From NCBI GenBank assembly GCA_017882835.1, contig JADGOU010000008.1, positions 1-23,990 on the forward strand: 23,990 bases of DNA. Reading direction: 5' to 3'. Under the pieces are notes generated by a model. The model saw only the letters and a program-made list of their open reading frames with translations. It was not told where the DNA came from and made no database searches. This stretch comes from Frankiaceae bacterium (lineage in GTDB: Bacteria; Actinomycetota; Actinomycetes; JADGOU01). Within the stretch, counting starts at the first letter, position 1, and every line of letters begins with the position of its first letter. Shown here in pieces: positions 16,567-23,739 of this stretch. The translations under genes and the position numbers were made by a program.

Positions 16567-17160
16567 GTGAGCACCACCGTAAGATTCAGCGACAACACGC
16601 ACCCGCGCCTGACAGCGTTGGCCGCGGCTACCGGCCGTCGCATGCAGACCATCGTTGAGGACGCGGTCGCGGGCTACGAAGCCAACGAGTTCTGGGTGAC
16701 GTTCGCCGCTGGCTACGACGGTCTTGCCGATGACCCGGCGGCCTGGCTGCAGGTGCAGGTGCAGTCCGAGCGGGCCGGCGAGGAGACTGCGCTGAACCGA
16801 CAATGTCGAGCCGAACTTAAACCGGTAGCCCGCCGGGGCGAGGTGTGGCTTGTCGACTTCGGCACCCCAGTTGGCCACGAGCAAGGGTTCCAGCGTCCGG
16901 CCGTGGTCGTTTCCGACGACCGACTCAACGGCAGCCGCGCCGAACTGGTCATCGTCATCCCCACCATTACCACCCGTCGAGGGCTGCCGTCCCACGTCGC
17001 GATCGAGACCCGTGACAGTGGGCTGGCCGAGACCAGCCACGCCAAGGCTGAAGACATCAAGTCGGTGTCCACGCATCGGCACATCCGCCGACTCGGTGCG
17101 CTTCCGGCCGACCGACTCAACCACGCCGAGCAGGTGCTCCGGCCGCTTCTCGGTCTGTGA
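16567..17160 (+). CDS. Fused RHH (MazE-like) antitoxin–MazF/PemK toxin
   Basis: This is a single 197-residue frame. Residues 1–75 look like an actinobacterial ribbon-helix-helix antitoxin (STTVRFSDNTHPRLTALAA, then GRRMQTIVEDAVAGYE). Residues 88–197 are a MazF/PemK endoribonuclease: ARRGEVWLVDFG, QRPAVVVSDD, SGLAETSHAKAEDIKSVS and a C-terminal HAEQVLRPLLGL. MazF toxins cut mRNA at short motifs; the antitoxin normally is a separate protein from an overlapping gene. Here the linker (about 76–87, LNRQCRAELKPV) has no stop, and I see no ATG or GTG placed to start an intact MazF separately. GTG at 16567 is leaderless, with an inverted repeat over the promoter fitting autoregulation. A fused toxin may be inactive or activated by cleavage; a sequence error removing a stop is another possibility. 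Confidence 0.85.
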   Translation: MSTTVRFSDNTHPRLTALAAATGRRMQTIVEDAVAGYEANEFWVTFAAGYDGLADDPAAWLQVQVQSERAGEETALNRQCRAELKPVARRGEVWLVDFGTPVGHEQGFQRPAVVVSDDRLNGSRAELVIVIPTITTRRGLPSHVAIETRDSGLAETSHAKAEDIKSVSTHRHIRRLGALPADRLNHAEQVLRPLLGL

Positions 17161-17197
17161 CGCAGGCCGGTCCCGACAGCGTGGTTGCCCCGCACCG

Positions 17198-17246
17198 CGT
17201 GCCTGATCCGGCAAACCGGTCGCCGGGAACCGTGCCTGATCCGGCA
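17198..17246. promoter_or_regulatory. Pair of operator-like dyads upstream of thyX
   Basis: CGTGCCTGATCCGGCA occurs twice exactly, at 17198–17213 and 17231–17246, 33 bp apart (about three helical turns). Each contains a GTGCC-N6-GGCA half-site pair, perfect (GTGCC…GGCAC) in the second copy. They lie about 80–130 bp before the thyX -10, a plausible place for a regulator dimer pair. They do not resemble an NrdR box. The rest of 17161–17324 shows no gene. Confidence 0.5.
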
Positions 17247-17324
17247 CGACGGTGGCAGCCGACCCGCCGCCGGCGAGGTGCGCCCGCCCCGGCGGGTCAC
17301 CGGGCCCGCCCACGTGACCCGTCC

Positions 17325-17330
17325 TAAGGT
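17325..17330 (+). promoter_or_regulatory. -10 element of leaderless thyX promoter
   Basis: TAAGGT is followed by six bases and then GTG at 17337, the same geometry as at the MazE–MazF and tetR genes. This favours GTG 17337 over the in-frame GTG at 17331, which would lie upstream of the predicted transcription start. Confidence 0.55.
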
Positions 17331-17336
17331 GTGCCG

Positions 17337-18119
17337 GTGCAGCCGGAGGAGTGCAACCAGCCGCAGGCCGGGACGGCCGACCAGCCACAGGCCGGGACGG
17401 CCGATGGGCCGCAGTGGCGGTTCGAGATGACGGTCGAGCTGGTCAAGGCCAACGCCGCCGACTCCGACGTCATTTGGGCGGCTCGGGTGTCCACCGCCGG
17501 CGAGCAGTCGCTGGCCGCCCGGGACGAGGACCCGGCCCGGTCCAAGGGTCTGATCAACTTCTTGATGCGCGAGCGGCACGGCACCCCATTCGAGCACAAC
17601 AGCATGACGTTCCTGGTGCAGGCGCCGATCTTCGTCTTCCGCGAGTTCATGCGGCACCGGATCGGCTGGAGCTACAACGAGGCCAGCGGCCGCTACAAAG
17701 AGCTGGAGCCGGTCTTCTACCTGCCCGCACTGGAGCGTGCGCTGGTGCAGGAAGGCAAGCCGGGCCACTACGTCTTCGTCCCCGGTACGCCGGCGCAGCA
17801 CGACACCGTCATCGCCGCCACCCAGCGCGCCTGCACCGCCGCCTACGCCGCCTACCAGGAGATGCTCGCCGCCGGCGTGGCCCGGGAGGTGGCTCGCGGC
17901 GTGCTGCCGGTGGCGACGTACTCGGCGATGTACGCGACCTGCAACGCCCGCTCGCTGATGGCCTTTTTGAGTCTGCGCACCCGGCGGGAGGGCTCGCGGT
18001 TTCCGTCGTACCCGCAGCGGGAAATCGAGATGGTCGCCGAGGCGATGGAGGCACATTTCGCCAGGCTCATGCCGCTGGTCTACGCCGCCTTCGACGCCAA
18101 CGGCCGGGTCAGTCCCTGA
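17337..18119 (+). CDS. thyX: Flavin-dependent thymidylate synthase ThyX
   Basis: This is a 260-residue protein that methylates dUMP to dTMP using methylene-tetrahydrofolate with FAD and NADPH. The signature is RHRIGWSYNEASGRYKE (Arg106-His107-Arg108); one residue more separates RHR from the motif serine than in the classical RHRx7S. Other conserved parts are HGTPFEHNSMTFLVQAPIFVFREF and SAMYATCNARSLMAFLSLR. About 30 N-terminal residues precede the conserved start (MTVELVKANAADSDV) and contain a duplicated octapeptide QPQAGTAD, so translation might alternatively begin at ATG 17427. GTG 17337 fits a leaderless promoter. It is followed by dapA and rnj in the same direction, separated by a hairpin and a new promoter. 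Confidence 0.96.
   Translation: MQPEECNQPQAGTADQPQAGTADGPQWRFEMTVELVKANAADSDVIWAARVSTAGEQSLAARDEDPARSKGLINFLMRERHGTPFEHNSMTFLVQAPIFVFREFMRHRIGWSYNEASGRYKELEPVFYLPALERALVQEGKPGHYVFVPGTPAQHDTVIAATQRACTAAYAAYQEMLAAGVAREVARGVLPVATYSAMYATCNARSLMAFLSLRTRREGSRFPSYPQREIEMVAEAMEAHFARLMPLVYAAFDANGRVSP
17358..17405 (+). repeat. Tandem 24-bp duplication in the thyX 5' end
   Basis: Two adjacent 24-bp units (17358–17381 and 17382–17405) differ at two bases, both synonymous, and encode QPQAGTAD twice. They fall in the poorly conserved N-terminal extension, so they do not disturb the enzyme fold. Confidence 0.8.
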
Positions 18120-18134
18120 CGAGTCGATGTTCGA

Positions 18135-18158
18135 CCCGGACGGTCGCTAACGTCCGGG
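18135..18158 (+). terminator. Hairpin downstream of thyX
   Basis: CCCGGACG (18135–18142) and CGTCCGGG (18151–18158) form a perfect 8-bp stem with an 8-nt loop, starting 15 bp after the thyX stop. There is no U-tract, as is common for actinobacterial hairpins, so terminator function is likely but not certain. Confidence 0.55.
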
Positions 18159-18281
18159 CGACAGCGTGCCGATACCTGGGGCAGCCCCGTCGCTGCTGGG
18201 ACCCCGACCCGGTTGCGGCGGGGCCCTACCTGTCCCGAGACAGCCACGGTGCGCTTACGGTCTGCCGACGTTGATGGCGGG

Positions 18282-18287
18282 TAGCGT
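18282..18287 (+). promoter_or_regulatory. -10 element of leaderless dapA promoter
   Basis: TAGCGT lies seven bases before the ATG at 18295, placing the transcription start at the start codon. No good -35 is seen. This favours 18295 over the in-frame ATG at 18277. Confidence 0.45.
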
Positions 18288-18294
18288 TCTGGTC

Positions 18295-19242
18295 ATGGCA
18301 GACGCTTCCCTCCCGAGTCCGGCGAGCTCGCCGGGCCGACCATTCGGCCGGGTGCTCACCGCGATGGTGACGCCGATGACCCCGGACGGCGCGATCGACC
18401 TCGACGGGGCCGCCCGGCTGGCCAGCCACCTGGTCGAGCACGGCAGTGACGGCCTGGTGATTAGCGGTACGACGGGGGAGTCCGCCACCACCAGCGACGG
18501 CGAGAAGGAACAGCTGCTCCGCGCAGTGCTCGACGCAGTAGGCGAGCGAGCCACCGTGGTCGCGGGCGTGGGCACCAACGACACCGCGCACACCATGGAG
18601 CTGGCCGCCAGCGCGGAGAAGGCCGGGGCGCACGCGCTGCTCGCGGTCACGCCGTACTACAACAAGCCGCCGCAGGCGGGCCTGCTCGCGCACTTCCGCA
18701 AGGTCGCCGACGGCACCTCCCTGCCGGTGATGCTCTACGACATCCCGGGGCGCACCGGCGTACCCCTCGAGGTCGACACCATCGTCCGGCTCGCCGAGCA
18801 CCCCAATATCGTTGCGGTCAAGGACGCCAAGCTGGACCTGAGCGCGACCTCGTGGGTCAAGGCGCGCTGCGACATCGCCGTCTACTCCGGCCAGGACGAG
18901 TACACCTTGCCGCTGCTGGCGGTTGGCGGGATCGGCGTCGTCGGGGTCGTGACCCACGTCGTGGGCACCGAGATGACCGCCATGGTGGCCGCGTTTGAGC
19001 GTGGGGACGTCGCCGCCGCCCGGACAATTCACCTGCAGTTGATGCCGGTGTTCACCGGGATGTTCCGCACCCAGGGGCTGATTCTGACCAAGGCGGCGCT
19101 GACGATGTTCGGCCTGCCCGCCGGCCCGGTCCGGCTGCCGCTGGTCGACGCAACGCCGGAGCAGCGCGCCGGGCTGCGCGCCGACCTCGAGCGCGGCGGC
19201 GTCGCGGTGCCGGCCGAGAACCCGGTCGAGGCCTCCGCGTGA
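18295..19242 (+). CDS. dapA: 4-hydroxy-tetrahydrodipicolinate synthase
   Basis: This is a 315-residue TIM-barrel protein of the DapA family, which condenses pyruvate with aspartate semialdehyde in the lysine/diaminopimelate pathway. Motifs seen are TAMVTPM near the N-terminus, SGTTGESATTS, TPYYNKPPQ with the catalytic tyrosine, YDIPGRTGV, and the Schiff-base Lys176 in VAVKDAK. The length is slightly above the usual 290–300 because of an Ala/Ser/Pro-rich N-terminus. ATG at 18295 is chosen from the leaderless -10. The TGA overlaps the GTG of rnj by four bases (GTGA), so the two are co-translated, matching the dapA–rnj order known in actinobacteria. Confidence 0.97.
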   Translation: MADASLPSPASSPGRPFGRVLTAMVTPMTPDGAIDLDGAARLASHLVEHGSDGLVISGTTGESATTSDGEKEQLLRAVLDAVGERATVVAGVGTNDTAHTMELAASAEKAGAHALLAVTPYYNKPPQAGLLAHFRKVADGTSLPVMLYDIPGRTGVPLEVDTIVRLAEHPNIVAVKDAKLDLSATSWVKARCDIAVYSGQDEYTLPLLAVGGIGVVGVVTHVVGTEMTAMVAAFERGDVAAARTIHLQLMPVFTGMFRTQGLILTKAALTMFGLPAGPVRLPLVDATPEQRAGLRADLERGGVAVPAENPVEASA

Positions 19243-20927
19243 GTCACCCGCACCCCGATCTCGGCTTCCCACCGCCGCTGGCGGCCGGTGCGCTACGGGT
19301 GGTCCCGTTGGGTGGCCTGGCCGAGATCGGCCGCAACATGACGGTCTTCGAGTACGGCGGGAAGCTGCTGATCGTCGATTGCGGAGTGCTGTTTCCGGAG
19401 GTGGAGCAGCCCGGGGTGGACCTGATCCTGCCGGACTTCGGCTACATCAAGGACCGGCTCGAAGACGTGGTCGCGGTCGTGCTCACTCACGGCCACGAAG
19501 ACCACATCGGCGCGGTGCCCTACCTGTTGCGCGAGCGCGCCGACCTGCCGCTGGTCGGCTCCCGGTTCACCCTGGCGCTGCTCGAGGCCAAGCTGCGCGA
19601 GCACCGGGTCAAGCCCTACAGCCTCGAGGTGGTCGAGGGTGGCCGGGAGCGGCTGGGACCCTTTGACTGCGAGTTCTTCGCGGTCAACCACTCGATCCCG
19701 GACGCGCTGGCAGTCGCGATCCGTACGCCGGCCGGGCTGGTGCTGCACACCGGCGACTTCAAGATGGATCAACTGCCGTTGGACGGCCGGCTCACGGACC
19801 TCGGCGGCTTCGCCCGGCTGGGGGCCGAAGGCGTCGACCTGCTGCTGTCGGACTCGACCAACGCCGAGGTGCCCGGCTTCGTCACGGCCGAGCGCGAGGT
19901 CGGGGCGGTGCTCGACCAGGTGTTCCGCCAGGCCCAGCGGCGGATCATCACCGCCTGCTTTGCCAGCCACGTGCACCGGGTGCAGCAGGTTCTCGACGCC
20001 GCGGCCGCCCACGGCCGGCACGCCGCCTTCGTCGGCCGCTCCATGGTGCGCAACATGGGCGTCGCCCGCGATCTCGGGCTGCTGCACGTGCCGCCCGGCC
20101 TGGTGGTCGACCTGCGCGACGTGGACGACCTGCCGGAGAATCGGGTGGTGCTGGTGTCCACCGGCTCCCAGGGCGAGCCGCTGTCGGCGCTGGCCCGGAT
20201 GGCCAACCGCGACCACCGCCAGATCCGGATCGAGGCCGGTGACACCGTCGTACTGGCCTCGAGTCTGATCCCCGGCAACGAGAACGCCGTCTACCGGGTG
20301 ATCAACGGGCTGGCCCGATGGGGGGCGACCGTGGTGTCCAAGGACGTCGCCAAGGTGCACGTCTCCGGGCACGCACCTGCGGGCGAGCTGTTGATGCTGC
20401 TCAACGTCACCCGGCCGTCGAACGTCATGCCGGTGCACGGCGAGTGGCGGCACCTGCGGGCGCATGCCCGTCTGGCGGAGCTGACCGGCGTACCGCGGGA
20501 GCGCGTGGTGCTGGCCGAGGACGGGGTCGTGGTCGACCTGGTGGACGGCGTCGCCGCCATCGTCGGCGCGGTGCCGGCCGGCTACGTCTACGTGCACGGC
20601 CTGGGCGTCGGGGACATCGGCGAGACGTCGCTGAAGGACCGGCGCATCCTCGGCGATGAGGGCTTCGTCTCGGTCACGCTGATCGTGGATTCGGTGACCG
20701 GCAAGGTCACCAGCGGTCCGCTCATCTCCAGCCGCGGTTTCAGTGACCAGCCGGGTGCGTTCGACGGCGTACTGCCGTTGATCGAGGCGGAGGTGGAGCG
20801 GACCGCCGCCGAGGGGGTCGCCGATCCGCACCAGCTGCAGCAGCAGGTACGGCGGGTGGTCGGCCGCTGGGTCAGCGACACCTACCGCCGCCGGCCGATG
20901 ATCATCCCGACCGTCATCGAGGTCTGA
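19239..20927 (+). CDS. rnj: Ribonuclease J
   Basis: This is a 562-residue metallo-beta-lactamase/beta-CASP ribonuclease, which processes and degrades RNA with 5'-exonuclease and endonuclease activity in the cytoplasm. The metal site HGHEDHIG starts at His84, with LHTGDFKMD and SDSTNAEVPG further on. The beta-CASP region has CFASHVHRVQQ and STGSQGEPLSAL, followed by HVSGHAPAGELL and VMPVHGEWRHL. The C-terminal domain ends RRRPMIIPTVIEV, typical of actinobacterial RNase J. GTG at 19239 overlaps the dapA stop, so no separate promoter is needed. Length and motifs are complete. In many actinobacteria ftsK follows nearby; here 671 bp without a clear gene follow instead. Confidence 0.97.
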   Translation: MSHPHPDLGFPPPLAAGALRVVPLGGLAEIGRNMTVFEYGGKLLIVDCGVLFPEVEQPGVDLILPDFGYIKDRLEDVVAVVLTHGHEDHIGAVPYLLRERADLPLVGSRFTLALLEAKLREHRVKPYSLEVVEGGRERLGPFDCEFFAVNHSIPDALAVAIRTPAGLVLHTGDFKMDQLPLDGRLTDLGGFARLGAEGVDLLLSDSTNAEVPGFVTAEREVGAVLDQVFRQAQRRIITACFASHVHRVQQVLDAAAAHGRHAAFVGRSMVRNMGVARDLGLLHVPPGLVVDLRDVDDLPENRVVLVSTGSQGEPLSALARMANRDHRQIRIEAGDTVVLASSLIPGNENAVYRVINGLARWGATVVSKDVAKVHVSGHAPAGELLMLLNVTRPSNVMPVHGEWRHLRAHARLAELTGVPRERVVLAEDGVVVDLVDGVAAIVGAVPAGYVYVHGLGVGDIGETSLKDRRILGDEGFVSVTLIVDSVTGKVTSGPLISSRGFSDQPGAFDGVLPLIEAEVERTAAEGVADPHQLQQQVRRVVGRWVSDTYRRRPMIIPTVIEV

Positions 20928-21524
20928 TCGTCGCACAACTCCCATCTTCGGGACTTGCGACGACGGCTAAAGGCGGCTAAAGCTAAAGGCAGCTTCGCGC
21001 CGGCGACGGCGGCGGGCCGCCTGCGAGTGGTGGACAGGTCGTCCCGGTGGCGGCACACTCTCGTCCGACGCGCCGGGCGAGCTCGTAGCCCAACCACGGT
21101 TGTGCTCGCGGCTCGACCGCCTTGAGACGCCCGGCGCGTTACCTCACCGCCGCGAGGCTGCGCCCAGGGCACCGGCGTCAGGAGCAAGTCGGGTGCGCGA
21201 ATCAGCCCGTCGAGCGTCTTCCACCGCGCCCGGCGAGTCAGCCCACCGCCGTGGAGCCACGCTGCGGACCACCAACGGCGGGTTGGCGACCGCCGCCCGG
21301 TGCGCGAGTCGCTGTAGGTACGGCGACAGCGGGTGCGTTCGCCCGCAGCTCGGAGCCTGCTCCGGTCTCGGCCAGCAGCGCGCCGACGAGCCGGGAAGCT
21401 GCGGTTGGTGTCCCGAAGCAGTACCCCGTCCGGCTGCAAGCGGCTAGTGGAGCGTCGAGGGCCGGCATTCCTGCGCTCCTGAGCGCCCTCGCCGAGACGC
21501 AGCCACTTGATCTGCACGGCTGAG

Positions 21525-21574
21525 AAGTTGTGCGACGGATCGAGCCGCGGGTGGCTCGTTATGCAGCACAACTT
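21525..21574. promoter_or_regulatory. 50-bp two-tier dyad before the thiamine-binding-family gene
   Basis: Outer arms AAGTTGTGC (21525–21533) and GCACAACTT (21566–21574) are perfect. Inner arms CGAGCC (21541–21546) and GGCTCG (21553–21558) are perfect too. The two unpaired segments between them are both 7 nt and the loop is 6 nt, so the whole element is symmetric. It lies just upstream of a likely -10 (21587) and covers the -35 region, suggesting an operator rather than a leader RNA. Confidence 0.65.
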
Positions 21575-21586
21575 CGGCGACGGCGG

Positions 21587-21592
21587 CAGGAT
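21587..21592 (+). promoter_or_regulatory. Possible -10 of leaderless promoter
   Basis: CAGGAT, a -10 variant common in actinobacteria, ends six bases before the GTG at 21599, the same spacing as for four other genes here. It also resembles a Shine-Dalgarno sequence (AGGA), so the two readings compete. Confidence 0.4.
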
Positions 21593-21598
21593 GGTGGC

Positions 21599-21898
21599 GT
21601 GATCGTGGCCTTCAGCATCAGTCCATCCGGCGGGGACGAGCGCGGTGGCGTGTCCGAGGCGGTCGCGGCGGCAATCCAGGTCGTCCGCGAGTCCGGGCTG
21701 CCGCACGAGACCAATGCGATGTTTACCAACATCGAGGGCGACTGGGACGAGGTGATGGCCGTCGTCAAGCGGGCCGTCGACGTTGTCGCCGCCCGCTCAT
21801 CGCGGGTCGCGCTCGTGCTCAAGGCCGACATCCGGCCGGGCTACACTGGCCAGCTGACGGCCAAGGTCGCCCGGGTGGACGAGCTGCTCGAGGGCTGA
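21599..21898 (+). CDS. Thiamine-binding / MTH1187-family small protein
   Basis: This is a 99-residue protein starting MIVAFSISPSG. It has the pattern of the MTH1187/YkoF-like thiamine-binding family: a first beta strand, a helix with SEAVAAAIQVVRESGLPHE, the NAMFTNIEGDWDEVMAVVKRAVD stretch, then a strand with RVALVLKADIRPG. The family size is about 100 residues and the ferredoxin-like fold forms tetramers. Some members bind thiamine, but the biological role is poorly defined. GTG at 21599 is used; the frame is open further upstream to 21530 but crosses the dyad. The protein stands alone, with gene-poor DNA on both sides. Confidence 0.88.
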   Translation: MIVAFSISPSGGDERGGVSEAVAAAIQVVRESGLPHETNAMFTNIEGDWDEVMAVVKRAVDVVAARSSRVALVLKADIRPGYTGQLTAKVARVDELLEG

Positions 21899-22489
21899 GC
21901 CGTCGCCGCGCAGCACCTCGGCCGGACCAGCGGCATGCAGCCGGCGAGCCTCAGCGGTGGCGAGCTCGGTCAGCACCGCCCGCATCTGCTGTGTGCGGTC
22001 GAACTGGAAGCCGAGCTGCGAGCCGTACGCCGGGCAGGATCGGTTGCTGCCGTCAGCTCAGGCCGGCCAAGCCGGCATCTGGAGAACCCGGCTCGGACGA
22101 TTCCGGGGTGTGTCAGGAAAGGAAGTGGGGAGTCGGCGGTTGATCGGCTGGGTGGGGCCTCCGCCGGAGCGATTCGTTGCGTCGGCTGTGGATCACGTCG
22201 GCACGTCGGCAGTGGCCGGTCTTTCTCAGCTTCACCCACGTTGTGGTCCCATTTTGGACTTGAAACGCCGGCCCAGACGACACTGTCGTGGGTGCAGGGC
22301 AGCACAGCGGCAGCTTCACCCACGCCGTCGTCCGATTCGGCGAAGGATGGATCATTCGGGTGGTCCTCGACGCTGAGCGGCGCACCCGTCGCGCTGCTCG
22401 ACGGGGCAGCCCGCGAACCCGCTGTGCGTACGGTGCGAGCAGGACGTCCTGGGGACGATGCACGAGGCACGAGGTAGGCGCGGCACACG
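21899..22489. other. Intergenic stretch with a possible leftward gene remnant
   Basis: No full gene is supported. A leftward open frame (22057–21797) has coding-like third positions over about 60 codons (QLGFQFDRTQQMRAVLTE, then AEARRLHAAGPAEVLRGDGS). It has no start near its beginning and ends antisense inside the previous gene, so it may be a fragment. CAGCTTCACCCACG occurs twice (22227–22240 and 22311–22324, 84 bp apart) with further similarity after each copy. Confidence 0.4.
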
Positions 22490-23344
22490 ATGTCTGGGTA
22501 CGGCGAGGAGGCGGCATCGCTCCTCGACGTACGTCGCCGCAGCCTGCGCGCTGACTGCGAGCGCTGCTTCGGGCTGTGCTGTGTCGCGCCGGCCTTCTCC
22601 GCCTCCGCCGACTTCGCCATCGACAAGGACGCCGGGCAGCCCTGTCCCAATCTCCGGCCCGACTTCCGCTGCGGCATTCACGCACGCCTCCGGGAGCAGG
22701 GCTTTCCGGGTTGCACGGCGTACGACTGCTTCGGCGCGGGGCAGCAGGTCGCACAAGTCACCTTCGGCGGACAGAACTGGCGGCGGGACCCGCAAGCGGC
22801 ACAGCAGATGTTCGCGGTCTTCTCAACCATGCGGCAGCTGCACGAGTTGCTCTGGTACCTGACCGAAGCCCTGACGCTCCAACCTGTCCGCCAGCTCCAC
22901 GACGAACTCAGCCGCACGCTCGACGAGACCGAACACCTCACGCTCGGCAGTGCCGACGCGCTCGCGGATCTCGACGTGGCAGCCTACCGTCGAAGCGTCA
23001 ATGCCCTGCTGCTCCGCGCCAGCGAGTTGGTCCGAGCCGGAGTCCGGCGCCGGAACCTGGATCGCAGTGGGGCCGACCTCATCGGGGCCAACCTGAACGG
23101 CGACGACCTCAAGGGCGCGAACTTGGCAGGGGCCTACCTCATCGCCGCCGACCTCAGTGGCGCCGACCTGCGACTGGCTGACCTCATCGGGGCCGACTTC
23201 CGCAATGCTGACCTCAGCGGCGCCGACCTCACCGAGAGCATCTTCCTCACCCAGTCCCAGCTCGATGCGGCGAAGGGGGATGCCGACACGAAGGTGCCGC
23301 CATCGCTCACCCGCCCATCGCACTGGTCGCCTTCGAGCACGTAG
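22490..23344 (+). CDS. Cys-rich pentapeptide-repeat protein
   Basis: This is a 284-residue protein in two parts. Residues 23–85 are Cys-rich: CERCFGLCC, then CPNL, FRCGIH, GCTAYDCFGAGQ. Such spacing suggests a bound metal. A helical middle (about 95–185) follows. From about 189 to 250 there are roughly twelve pentapeptide repeats of the A(D/N)LxG type (SGADLIGANLNGDDLKGANL and on), which fold as a right-handed beta helix. The C-terminal tail is Ser/Pro-rich. From memory this combined architecture recurs in actinobacteria with no settled function; pentapeptide proteins such as MfpA/Qnr mimic DNA and bind gyrase, but nothing here shows that. ATG at 22490 is used, with GAGGTAGG about ten bases upstream. 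Confidence 0.85.
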   Translation: MSGYGEEAASLLDVRRRSLRADCERCFGLCCVAPAFSASADFAIDKDAGQPCPNLRPDFRCGIHARLREQGFPGCTAYDCFGAGQQVAQVTFGGQNWRRDPQAAQQMFAVFSTMRQLHELLWYLTEALTLQPVRQLHDELSRTLDETEHLTLGSADALADLDVAAYRRSVNALLLRASELVRAGVRRRNLDRSGADLIGANLNGDDLKGANLAGAYLIAADLSGADLRLADLIGADFRNADLSGADLTESIFLTQSQLDAAKGDADTKVPPSLTRPSHWSPSST

Positions 23345-23408
23345 GCGACGGTGTCGGCAGCGCCGTCTGACGCTGCCTGCCGCCGGCTGGATCACTTACA
23401 GCGCCGGC

Positions 23409-23682
23409 ATGCTCGGGTTGGGCCGGCGCAGGGGCGCTCGCCCGCAGGCGGCGAGGAACCGGTTGAAGATCCTGCGGGCAGGGCGCGGCTGCACTCAGGG
23501 GCGCGCTGGCGGACCAGCTCGACGTCTCCCGCCAGACCGTCAACGCCCTGGAGACCGGTCGCTACGATCTGAGCCTGCCGTTGGCCTTCCGCATCGCTCG
23601 ACTGTTCGCCGAGCCGATCGAGGCGATCTTCTCGCCCGACGATGAGTCGGTCGGCACGGCACCGGCTCCGGACCGCCGCTAG
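23409..23682 (+). pseudogene. XRE-family HTH regulator broken by a +1 frameshift
   Basis: Two frames together give a short Cro/CI-type regulator of the RNRLKxLRAxxG…QTVNALETGRYDPS type. The first part, from ATG at 23409, reads ARNRLKILRAGRGCTQ up to 23498. The rest, from 23500 in the next frame, reads GALADQLDVSRQTVNALETG, then YDLSLPLAFRIARLFAEPIEAIFSPDD and ends at TAG 23682. One extra G in the run GGGG at 23498–23501 explains the break. Either the gene is inactivated or the base is a sequencing error. The intact protein would have about 90 residues and bind DNA through the SRQTVNALE helix. Confidence 0.75.
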
Positions 23683-23739
23683 GACCGGGTGGCGATACGC
23701 CGCGTGGCCACCACGGCCGGCCGCTCGGCTGCACCCGCC

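Larger units (their letters stand above)
20928..21598. other. Gene-poor stretch downstream of rnj
   Basis: I find no convincing gene. A leftward frame (20882–21706) is open but extremely Arg-rich, and it overlaps rnj and the next gene antisense. Short leftward stretches with coding-like third positions (around 21060–21340) switch frames and resemble nothing I recognise, so this may be a decayed gene. Near 20965–20990 the motif GGCTAAAG recurs in overlapping form. The 3' end holds a 50-bp dyad described separately. Confidence 0.5.

Noticed and set aside
19293..20945. 550-codon open frame antisense to rnj
   Set aside because: It is a shadow of RNase J in very GC-rich DNA: Gln/His/Arg/Val-rich, no recognisable motif, while the sense strand has all catalytic motifs.
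20882..21706. 274-codon leftward frame downstream of rnj
   Set aside because: Extremely Arg-rich, overlaps two real genes antisense, and shows no domain.
21797..22057. Leftward open frame with good third-position bias
   Set aside because: No start near its beginning, it ends antisense in another gene, and no family was recognised; kept only as a possible fragment.
23385..23395. GGCTGGATCAC resembling the 3' end of 16S rRNA
   Set aside because: The match ends after 11 bases, the anti-Shine-Dalgarno CCTCC is absent, and no upstream rRNA sequence is present.
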